Source of the DNA: JANMDR01 sp031376425
GTDB lineage: Bacteria > Pseudomonadota > Gammaproteobacteria > Burkholderiales > Usitatibacteraceae
Direction of reading: 5' to 3'
Length of the DNA stretch: 8,913 nucleotides
Assembly (NCBI GenBank): GCA_031376425.1
Contig: JANMDR010000007.1
Span: 1-8,913 of the forward strand
The position numbers were made by a program, and so were the translations under genes. The notes beneath the pieces were generated by a model, which did no database searches, was not told where the DNA came from, and saw only the letters and a list, made by a program, of their open reading frames with translations. Numbering within the stretch: the first letter of the stretch is position 1; every line of letters starts with the position of its first letter. Shown here piece after piece: positions 1 through 5,993 of the stretch.

Positions 1-1
1 C

Positions 2-82
2 GTTCCGCGCAGCCGCTATGGCGAATGCCACGTTGCAGATGGGGATCGCTTAGAAATCGTCATGGCGGTGGGTGGCGGTTAG
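2..82 (+). CDS. thiS: ThiS sulfur carrier protein, C-terminal part
   Basis: This is the last 26 codons of a small ubiquitin-like sulfur carrier; the beginning lies outside the window. Frame 2 reads to the tag stop at 80-82 and ends GDRLEIVMAVGGG. The D-x-LEI-x-AVGGG ending, finishing in Gly-Gly, is the hallmark of ThiS. In the family this terminal Gly is adenylated by ThiF and turned into a thiocarboxylate, which supplies sulfur to the thiazole ring. It is followed after 21 bases by thiG, its direct partner, so the two are almost certainly co-transcribed. MoaD also ends in GG, but the thiG neighbour and the EI-x-AVGGG ending favour ThiS. Confidence 0.9.
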   Translation, partial: VPRSRYGECHVADGDRLEIVMAVGGG

Positions 83-103
83 CATTTTCACAACTAAGGT
101 CGT

Positions 104-883
104 ATGAATTCCCTAACTATTGCTGGTAAAACCTATACCTCGCGCCTGTTGGTCGGCACGGGAAAGTATCGCGATTTCACGGAGACGCGCGCGGCAATCG
201 ACGCGAGCGGTGCGCAAATCATTACCGTGGCAATCCGCCGCGTGAACATCGGCCAGAACGCAAACGAACCCAATCTGCTGGATAGTTTGCCGCCCTCGCA
301 ATTCACGATTTTGCCGAACACGGCCGGCTGCTATAACGCCAAAGACGCGGTGCGCACGTTGCGTCTGGGCCGCGAATTGCTCGATGGCCACGCGCTGGCA
401 AAACTTGAAGTGCTGGCTGATGAAGCCACACTTTTCCCCAACATGCCGGAAACGCTGATCGCGGCAAAGGAACTGGTTGCGGACGGATTTCAAGTGATGG
501 TTTATTGCTCGGATGATCCGATTCAGGCGAAGACACTGGAAGAAATCGGCTGTGTCGCCGTAATGCCTCTCGCATCGTTGATAGGTTCCGGCATGGGCAT
601 TTTGAATCCGTGGAATTTGGAAATAATTATTGACCGCGCGAAGGTGCCGGTGCTGGTTGATGCCGGCATCGGCACCGCGTCCGACGCTGCCTACGCCATG
701 GAGTTAGGCTGTGATGGCGTGCTCATGAACACGGCAATTGCCAAAGCCAATCATCCCATACAAATGGCCAGAGCCATGCGCAATGCCGTGCTTGCCGGAC
801 GCGATGCGTTTTTGGCGGGCCGTATGCCGAAGAAAATTTATCAAGGCAGCCCAAGTTCACCGGTTGAGGGTAAGATTTCTTGA
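104..883 (+). CDS. thiG: Thiazole synthase ThiG
   Basis: A 259-residue protein, the usual ThiG length. It is a cytoplasmic TIM-barrel enzyme that condenses 1-deoxy-D-xylulose 5-phosphate, dehydroglycine and the sulfur of ThiS thiocarboxylate into the thiazole phosphate of thiamine. Visible signatures are LLVGTGKY (15-22), PNTAGCYNA (71-79), KLEVLAD (100-106) whose Lys100 matches the Schiff-base lysine of the family, VMPLASLIGSGMGI (153-166), the phosphate-binding VDAGIG (185-190) and MNTAIA (208-213). The ATG at 104 is preceded by an AAGG Shine-Dalgarno sequence (96-99) 4 bases upstream. It lies directly after thiS. The segment 101-120 reads FPNMPET where many ThiG have PD, a mild variation. 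Identity is secure. Confidence 0.97.
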   Translation: MNSLTIAGKTYTSRLLVGTGKYRDFTETRAAIDASGAQIITVAIRRVNIGQNANEPNLLDSLPPSQFTILPNTAGCYNAKDAVRTLRLGRELLDGHALAKLEVLADEATLFPNMPETLIAAKELVADGFQVMVYCSDDPIQAKTLEEIGCVAVMPLASLIGSGMGILNPWNLEIIIDRAKVPVLVDAGIGTASDAAYAMELGCDGVLMNTAIAKANHPIQMARAMRNAVLAGRDAFLAGRMPKKIYQGSPSSPVEGKIS

Positions 884-966
884 GTGATATGTCTGGAGAT
901 AGCTGTAAATAGGGTGTTTATAGTTGGTTAAGCTTACGCGCAATAAATTAATTATGCGTTTCACCC

Positions 967-990
967 CGACGCGCCACGCCAAGCGCGTCG
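967..990 (+). repeat. 8-bp perfect GC-rich inverted repeat (hairpin)
   Basis: CGACGCGC at 967-974 and GCGCGTCG at 983-990 are perfect reverse complements around an 8-base loop, 84 bases after the thiG stop. No run of T follows, so it is not a classic intrinsic terminator. It may be a Rho-type 3' end structure, a protein site, or chance in GC-rich sequence. It lies in the 155-base gap 884-1038, where I see no supportable gene. Confidence 0.4.
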
Positions 991-1013
991 TCAACGTTCT
1001 GATGCAGCCTCTC

Positions 1014-1032
1014 TATATTACCTCCGTAATAT
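1014..1032 (+). promoter_or_regulatory. Operator-like dyad overlapping a possible -10 box
   Basis: ATATTAC (1015-1021), a 4-base spacer CTCC, and GTAATAT (1026-1032) form a perfect 7-bp dyad. A TATATT (1014-1019) matching 5 of 6 bases of a sigma-70 -10 box overlaps the left arm; the -35 region around 991-996 is poor. A dimeric regulator bound here would cover the promoter of the downstream membrane-protein gene. The symmetry is directly seen; the operator role is inferred. Confidence 0.4.
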
Positions 1033-1038
1033 CGTTCA

Positions 1039-1599
1039 ATGTTTCAAGCTATGTCGCTGCAAATTGGGGCACCACAAAATCGCGATGCAGCCGTGGTGCA
1101 GAATTCGTGCCAAAATCACATCGTGATCCCTCCCGCCCCAATTCCCATCAATGCGTTAGAAGCCCTTGGCCAGTGGGCACCTGTTGTCTGGCTGAAGACT
1201 AATCCGTACGCTTATCCATCGCTTGAAATTCTGCACATTATCGGTATAGCACTCGTCTTCGGTACCTTGTGGATTGTCGATATGCGCATTCTTGGGTTTA
1301 TGCGCGTTTTCGATGCGAACCAACTTGCAAAACACGTCATCCCGTGGACCCTCGCAGGGTTCTTGCTCGTTGCCGTCACTGGTCTGACCATGTTTGTCAC
1401 CCGCGCGGGAGACTTGATAAACAATCCAATTTTTGTGATAAAAATTTGTCTGATTTTTGTAGCGGGTGCCAACGCGGCTGTGCTGCATGCGCGCGGAACG
1501 ATTAATGTCAACTCGGGTCTCACCAAAGTTCAGGCAGTCTTATCCATCTTTATTTGGGTTGCAGTAATTGCCTGTGGTCGCTGGATTGCTTACGTTTAG
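1039..1599 (+). CDS. Four-helix inner-membrane protein, DUF6644-like
   Basis: A 186-residue protein of unknown function. The signature LEILHIIGIALVFG (62-75), then IVDMRILG (79-86), WTLAGFLLVAVTG (103-115) and the P-x-F-x-x-K segment (130-135) match my recollection of the DUF6644 membrane family. Four hydrophobic segments are visible: about 62-85, 101-121, 131-150 and 164-185. His66 in helix 1 and His150 at the end of helix 3 are possible ligand residues. The topology recalls the CopD-type domain, an inference. The start is uncertain: ATG 1039 and ATG 1051 lack a Shine-Dalgarno sequence, and residues 1-38 look unlike the family, so GTG 1123 is possible. The stop overlaps the ribosome site of the next gene, so the two are coupled. 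Confidence 0.75.
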   Translation: MFQAMSLQIGAPQNRDAAVVQNSCQNHIVIPPAPIPINALEALGQWAPVVWLKTNPYAYPSLEILHIIGIALVFGTLWIVDMRILGFMRVFDANQLAKHVIPWTLAGFLLVAVTGLTMFVTRAGDLINNPIFVIKICLIFVAGANAAVLHARGTINVNSGLTKVQAVLSIFIWVAVIACGRWIAYV

Positions 1600-1602
1600 G
1601 AG
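1598..1602 (+). promoter_or_regulatory. Strong ribosome binding site overlapping upstream stop
   Basis: AGGAG at 1598-1602 lies 6 bases before ATG 1609 and shares bases with the TAG stop (1597-1599) of the membrane-protein gene. This fixes the start of the DUF6152-like gene and suggests translational coupling. Confidence 0.8.
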
Positions 1603-1608
1603 ATTGAT

Positions 1609-2085
1609 ATGTTTCGTCGTCATTTTTTAACAGTAGTTGGTGCGCTTGCGACGGTGCCCTTGAGTCAGCGCCTGTTTGCGCATCACGGCTGGTCGAGTTT
1701 TGATGAAACGCAACCGCTCTATATTGCCGGTACGGTAAAAACCCTAAAGTGGCAGAACCCGCATGCCGAGATTGTCATTAACTTGGCCAATGATGCGGTG
1801 TTGCCTGCTGACCTCGCTAAACGCAACATCCCTGCACAATCGGCTTCAGTCAATGGCGCGAAAATTCTCGCCACAGCAAAGGTGCCGAAAAAACGGGGTG
1901 ATTGGACCATAGAGCTGTCGCCAATGACGCGCATCGACGCATGGAAAGTGCCGACACCAAAAGTTGGTGATAGCATCGCTGCCGTGGCGTACAGTTTTGA
2001 AGGCGAAAAAGGCGCGGCCTTCGCGCGCGTCGAGTACCTAATCATTGGTGACAAGCTCTACGGATTACGCTCTTTACCTGCTTAG
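1609..2085 (+). CDS. Tat-exported periplasmic protein, DUF6152-like
   Basis: A 158-residue exported protein of unknown function. The N-terminus FRRHFLT (2-8) fits the twin-arginine motif RRxFL, followed by a hydrophobic stretch and a likely cleavage site after Ala24 (LFA/HH). The mature protein would begin His25-His26 with HHGWSSFD. It continues to GTVKTLKWQNPHAEI (41-55), the block I associate with DUF6152 (HH-x-SF near the cleavage site, then GTV...W-x-NPH). Conserved-looking histidines are His25, His26 and His52, which suggests metal binding by an N-terminal histidine, as in CopC or histidine-brace proteins. That is inference. The rest looks like a beta-rich single domain. It is coupled to the upstream membrane gene. 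The gap to the convergent barrel gene (2086-2139) has only a weak TGCA-based dyad and no clear terminator. Confidence 0.8.
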   Translation: MFRRHFLTVVGALATVPLSQRLFAHHGWSSFDETQPLYIAGTVKTLKWQNPHAEIVINLANDAVLPADLAKRNIPAQSASVNGAKILATAKVPKKRGDWTIELSPMTRIDAWKVPTPKVGDSIAAVAYSFEGEKGAAFARVEYLIIGDKLYGLRSLPA

Positions 2086-2139
2086 TGCGGCCTTGCAATC
2101 TTGCAGATGGCTAGAAAATCTATGATGAACCGTGGCAAG

Positions 2140-2829
2140 CTAGAACTTAAACACGGCACCCAATGAGTAGTTATCCAGCCCGTTTTCCACGCCAAAGGCG
2201 CTCTTAACTGGCCCAAGTGGACGTAGGCGTTCCATCTCTAAACGCAGCCCTAGTCGCGTATTGATGTCGTAGTGCAGGCCAAGACCGAACCGTGCAAAGG
2301 TCGTGCTATTGGTGTTGCCATAGCTGTAATTGGCTATCCCTGCATGGCCAAATAAGGTGAGACGATTTAGCATACTTACGTGTGCTGCCAAGTCCAAGCC
2401 CGCATGGGTGCTGCTAAAACGGTTCATCCCAAATTTTGGCATAAATGCGTTTGTAGTCGGGAAAAGCGATAAAACATCGGCTTCGTTGCTGTTTATTGTT
2501 TTGCTGTAGTAGCTGCTCAGGCTCAAAATAGGGGTCAGCCGATAACCCAAGCGCAGACCTAGGCTGGTTTTAGCTGTACTAAGTTGAATTTTAGGTGCGC
2601 GATAGCTAGAAAAAGTAGCTGGTCGTGTTTCGATATTGAGGAATACATTATTCCACGCGCTTGGTGCTTGTTGGTAGTCGGTAACGCTCATGCCAAATCC
2701 CATGAGCGGTTTAGCGGCATTAATTTGTTGCGCCTGTACTGGCTGCAGGTGCCCGAAATATAAGGTACTACAGGCAATTGCCGCTAGGAAAAAGCGCTGT
2801 TTTACGGTGCTGGTAAGAATTTTTTTCAT
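2140..2829 (-). CDS. Small outer-membrane beta-barrel protein
   Basis: A 229-residue protein with a Sec signal peptide: MKK start, hydrophobic core about 13-25, probable cleavage after VQA (31-33). The rest has alternating hydrophobic and polar strands with aromatic residues at their ends, for example TSLGLRLGYRL, ARFGLGLHYDI and LGLRLEMERL. It ends DNYSLGAVFKF, with the C-terminal Phe expected for recognition by the BAM machinery. Length and pattern fit an eight-stranded OmpA-N or OmpW-like barrel, but I cannot place it in a named family. It lies 42 bases downstream of the ggt gene on the same strand and is probably the last gene of that transcript. No good Shine-Dalgarno sequence is seen before ATG 2829, only a weak GAG. 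Ligand or role is unknown. Confidence 0.75.
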   Translation of the reverse strand: MKKILTSTVKQRFFLAAIACSTLYFGHLQPVQAQQINAAKPLMGFGMSVTDYQQAPSAWNNVFLNIETRPATFSSYRAPKIQLSTAKTSLGLRLGYRLTPILSLSSYYSKTINSNEADVLSLFPTTNAFMPKFGMNRFSSTHAGLDLAAHVSMLNRLTLFGHAGIANYSYGNTNSTTFARFGLGLHYDINTRLGLRLEMERLRPLGPVKSAFGVENGLDNYSLGAVFKF

Positions 2830-2871
2830 AATAAATAGGCTCGAAGAAATGCGCTAAAAAATAATCCCGCA

Positions 2872-4731
2872 CTACCGTCCTGCTGCCACACCTTCGCGAC
2901 GGGGGTCTGCACCACCCGTTAATTGTCTATTTTGTTCCTGTTTTTGTTCTGGCGCAAGGGCATCAGTACGCTTAGGCTTGGCAAAATTGCCCAACATAAT
3001 CGTGTGAATACCAGAATTTAAATCAGTTACAACAATATTGTGGCCGCGTGCTTCTAGGGCAGTGCGGTGTTGCGCTACGGCGGTGCCGCGTTCTAAATAC
3101 GTAGTGCGACTAAGTTGTGCGCCAAAGTGCCCTGTATTGACTGCATCTTGCGCATTTAGGTTCCAATCAAGGGCACCAATCAGGGTTTTAGTCACAAATT
3201 GCAGAATTTGGGTGCCGCCGGGTGAGCCAACGACCATTTTTAGACGACCATCAGTATCAAAAACCATGGTGGGTGACATGGCGCTACGGGGGCGTTTATT
3301 GGCTTCGATACCGTTGGCGACATTTAAACCTGTCCCGTCAGTTGCGCCAAATGAAAAATCAGTAAGCTGATTATTAAGAAAAAAACCTCTCACCATTTGC
3401 TTCGAGCCAAAGCCAGCTTCAACGCTGGAGGTGATCGATACGGCATTGCCTGCGCCATCAACAATTGAGAAATGCGTGGTGGCGGGCATTTCAAGCGAAT
3501 CGCTCGCGTTTAGCGCCAGCGCAACACCGGGTGGTTTACCCGGTTTGGCGGCACCCATTGATTTATCCATTGAAATGAGCGCCGCACGGTTTGCTAAATA
3601 ATCTTTATCGAGCAGACCATTGACGGGGACTTTTACAAAATCAGTGTCGGCAATATAGGCGGCGCGATCGGCGTAAATCAGGCGGTAGGCTTCCGCTATG
3701 GCGTGCGTTGCATCGACGCTATCGGCTCCCATCGCCTTCAAATCAAAGCGTTCCAATATGCCCAAAGCCATCAGCACGCCAATAGCAGAACTCGGCGGCG
3801 GCACGGTACAAATATTGTGCTGCTGTCGGTACAGTTTGCACAAAGGCTCGCGCCGCAAGGCCTTATAATCCCGCAGATCATTGACGGCAAGCACACCCGG
3901 ATTGGTGTGTGCCTGCACCTTAGCAACGATATCGCGTGCTATTTCACCTTCGTAGAAAGCGCCAGCCCCGTTTGCGGCAAGGAGCCTAAACGTGTCGCCC
4001 AGCGCGGGGTTTTTGATAATAGTACCAATGGCTTTCGGTGTTCCATCCGCATTAAAAAATAGGGCATTTGCAGGCGCTTGCGTGGCTAAGCTGCGTTCAT
4101 AATTGCCTGCCACATCGCCTTGCAAAGCCGCGTACAGTCTGGGGCTCAACGCAAAGCCATTGTCAGCAAGTGCTATGGCAGTATCAAACAGTTTTGCCCA
4201 CGGCAGGCGGCCATAATCTTGGTGCGCCAGCTCTAACATGCGCATTACCCCCGGTGTGCCTACGGTGCGGCCACCGACACGGGTGGCAAAGCCGAGTGGC
4301 TTACCACTGGCATCTAAAAATAGCGCGGGTGTGGCAGCAGCAGGTGCAGTTTCTCGGCCATCATAGGCGGTGAGTTTTTTCTGGTTTTCAGCGTAGTGCA
4401 GCATAAATGCACCACCACCGATACCGGAAGACTGTGGTTCAACCAGAGTCAACAGCATTTGTATGGCAATAGCCGCATCGGTGGCGCTACCGCCCTGATC
4501 AAGAATGGCCAAGCCAGCAGCGGTGGCAAGTGGGTTGGCGCTAGAAACCATGTGGGATTTGGCCGTAGCAAGGGTTTTTGGCGTCCATCCAGAAGCAAAT
4601 TCTGGATTAAAACTAGAGATTTTTTGGGTATTTTGAGTTGTTGAGGATGCCCTGTTATCAGGTATTTCCAGCCGGTTGGTAGTGCATGCACTGAGAAGTA
4701 ATGAAAGTGCGATTAAAGCGCATTTTTTCAT
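2872..4731 (-). CDS. ggt: Gamma-glutamyltranspeptidase (lipoprotein)
   Basis: A 619-residue Ntn-hydrolase precursor that transfers or hydrolyses gamma-glutamyl groups of glutathione outside the cytoplasm. MKKCALIALSLLLSAC is a lipoprotein signal with lipobox LSAC and acylated Cys16; residue +2 is Thr, not Asp, so outer-membrane sorting is expected. Family markers: YDGRETAP with substrate-carboxylate Arg126, the autoprocessing and catalytic Thr418 in ATTHFSIVD, NNQLTDFS with Gln455 and Asp458, RSAMSPT (482-488) and the oxyanion VGSPGG (501-506). E. coli has Ser-Ser where this protein has Ser483-Ala484, and Asn411 of E. coli corresponds to Glu438. Cys298 and Cys308 may form a disulfide. The C-terminus GGADPRREGVAAG is typical of one GGT branch. 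The start overlaps the rlmI stop by 4 bases (ATGA), with AAGG 8 bases upstream. Glutathione or a related gamma-glutamyl compound is the likely substrate. Confidence 0.93.
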   Translation of the reverse strand: MKKCALIALSLLLSACTTNRLEIPDNRASSTTQNTQKISSFNPEFASGWTPKTLATAKSHMVSSANPLATAAGLAILDQGGSATDAAIAIQMLLTLVEPQSSGIGGGAFMLHYAENQKKLTAYDGRETAPAAATPALFLDASGKPLGFATRVGGRTVGTPGVMRMLELAHQDYGRLPWAKLFDTAIALADNGFALSPRLYAALQGDVAGNYERSLATQAPANALFFNADGTPKAIGTIIKNPALGDTFRLLAANGAGAFYEGEIARDIVAKVQAHTNPGVLAVNDLRDYKALRREPLCKLYRQQHNICTVPPPSSAIGVLMALGILERFDLKAMGADSVDATHAIAEAYRLIYADRAAYIADTDFVKVPVNGLLDKDYLANRAALISMDKSMGAAKPGKPPGVALALNASDSLEMPATTHFSIVDGAGNAVSITSSVEAGFGSKQMVRGFFLNNQLTDFSFGATDGTGLNVANGIEANKRPRSAMSPTMVFDTDGRLKMVVGSPGGTQILQFVTKTLIGALDWNLNAQDAVNTGHFGAQLSRTTYLERGTAVAQHRTALEARGHNIVVTDLNSGIHTIMLGNFAKPKRTDALAPEQKQEQNRQLTGGADPRREGVAAGR

Positions 4732-5942
4732 GTTGCCCGCCTTAGCAATAAACCTTTTAAATAGTCGCCTTCAGGAAAATTTATCGCAACTGGGTGATCG
4801 ATTCCTGCACCCAAACGTTGCAAAATTTGTGCATTTACTTTGGCATCTTGCGCCGCACCAGCCACTATTTTTTGAAATAAATCGGCACTAATGCCACCTG
4901 AGCATGAGTACGTCATCAGCAATCCACTGGGGCGCAGCAATTTGAATCCCAGCAAATTGATATCTTTATAAGCACGCGCGGCTTTTTCGGCATGGCTTGC
5001 AGTCGGCGCAAATTTAGGGGGGTCAAGAATAATTAAATCAAAGCTTTGCGCACGATCGCGAAATTTTCGTAACGCTTCAAATACATCCGCATCCATTGTC
5101 GTACTGCGGCTTGTGTCAATATCATTGAGCGCCAAATTTTCCTGTAATTTTGCCAATGCCGGTGCGGCACTATCAATTGAAGTTACATGGCTAGCGCCAC
5201 CTTGTAGCGCGGCGATACTCATGGTGCCGGTGTAGCAAAAACAATTGAGCACCGTGCGTTCATTTGCGAGTGCGCGGGTTAAAGCGCGATTATCGCGTTG
5301 GTCTAAATAAAATCCGGTTTTGTGCCCTGTGGCTACATCTACCAAGGTACGCATCCCAGCCTCATCAATCAGGATGCCCGCCTCTGGCAGCGCACCACCA
5401 CGCAATAGGCCGACACGCGCATCTAAACCCTCTAAGGTACGCACATCAGCGTCTGAGCGTTCAAACACACGGGTAATGCCGGGAAGCGTCATGAGCAAAT
5501 CAGCAAGATCTTCGCGCCAAGGTTCGGCTGCCATGGCCGATAGTTGCAGTACAGCGGTATCGGCATAACGATCAATGACCACACCCGGCATAAAATCACT
5601 CTCTCCATGTACCAAGCGATAGGCGCTAATGGGGTTTTTGGTGATTTGAGGTAATACTGTTTGACGCATCGCCAAAGCTTGGCTGATGCGGTTTTTTAGT
5701 AATTCCTTGGTGGGTGGCTCAGCCTCAACAAAGCTCCATACCCGACCAATAATTTGGCTTTGCGGGCTGTAGCCAACATAGGCTAAAAACGTACCGTCGT
5801 GGGCGCAGAGGCGCACAATAGCACCTGGGGCAATGTCAGGGCTTTTATGTTCAACGGCGCTGTTAAACACCCAAGGATGGGCGCGTAGTAAAGATTTTTC
5901 ACGGCCGTTGTATAGCCGAATTTCACTAAATTGTTTTTTCAT
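4728..5942 (-). CDS. rlmI: 23S rRNA (cytosine-C5) methyltransferase RlmI
   Basis: A 404-residue class I SAM methyltransferase matching E. coli RlmI (m5C1962 of 23S rRNA) in length and motifs. An N-terminal PUA domain (about 1-75) includes AHPWVFNSAV. Then come TGFYLDQRDNR (209-219), the SAM-binding NCFCYTGTMSIAA (233-245), IDSA (256-259), motif IV LDPPKF (306-311) and TYSCSGG (344-350) with catalytic Cys347. The end, DHPV...PEGDYLKGLLLR, matches RlmI. The family also holds RlmO and other COG1092 enzymes, so the exact target base is by homology. ATG 5942 has no Shine-Dalgarno sequence and sits 7 bases after a TACAAT -10-like element, suggesting a leaderless mRNA. Its stop overlaps ggt, making rlmI the first gene of an rlmI-ggt-barrel unit. 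Confidence 0.93.
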   Translation of the reverse strand: MKKQFSEIRLYNGREKSLLRAHPWVFNSAVEHKSPDIAPGAIVRLCAHDGTFLAYVGYSPQSQIIGRVWSFVEAEPPTKELLKNRISQALAMRQTVLPQITKNPISAYRLVHGESDFMPGVVIDRYADTAVLQLSAMAAEPWREDLADLLMTLPGITRVFERSDADVRTLEGLDARVGLLRGGALPEAGILIDEAGMRTLVDVATGHKTGFYLDQRDNRALTRALANERTVLNCFCYTGTMSIAALQGGASHVTSIDSAAPALAKLQENLALNDIDTSRSTTMDADVFEALRKFRDRAQSFDLIILDPPKFAPTASHAEKAARAYKDINLLGFKLLRPSGLLMTYSCSGGISADLFQKIVAGAAQDAKVNAQILQRLGAGIDHPVAINFPEGDYLKGLLLRRAT

Positions 5943-5949
5943 GTTTTGA

Positions 5950-5976
5950 ATTGTACTTGTCCGTAGCCGCTGTGAA
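5950..5976 (-). promoter_or_regulatory. Putative rlmI promoter (leaderless)
   Basis: Read on the minus strand, TTCACA (5976-5971) resembles a -35 box (5 of 6) and TACAAT (5955-5950) a -10 box (5 of 6), with a short 15-base spacer. Only 7 bases separate the -10 box from ATG 5942, placing the transcript start at or next to the start codon. It overlaps the trmB promoter on the other strand. Confidence 0.5.
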
Positions 5977-5987
5977 CCTTTTATAAT
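5957..5987 (+). promoter_or_regulatory. Putative trmB promoter (leaderless)
   Basis: A perfect TATAAT lies at 5982-5987, 6 bases before ATG 5994, with a weak TTGTCC (5957-5962) 19 bases upstream as a possible -35. Transcription would begin at about the A of the start codon. There is no Shine-Dalgarno sequence, and an in-frame TGA at 5988-5990 excludes any earlier start. Confidence 0.6.
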
Positions 5988-5993
5988 TGAACT

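Noticed and set aside
113..493. Minus-strand open frame across thiG
   Set aside because: It is entirely inside thiG, whose motifs are unambiguous, and the translated product resembles no family.
924..1202. Open frame of 92 codons (+) between thiG and the membrane gene
   Set aside because: It has no Shine-Dalgarno sequence or recognisable domain, runs through the hairpin and dyad, and overlaps the recognised DUF6644-like core in another frame.
2086..2139. Possible bidirectional terminator between convergent genes
   Set aside because: Only a TGCA-based dyad of 4-5 bp is present, with a tiny loop and no T-tract on either strand.
3703..4373. Plus-strand open frames opposite ggt
   Set aside because: They are antisense to a clearly identified GGT, lack ribosome sites and have no protein signatures.
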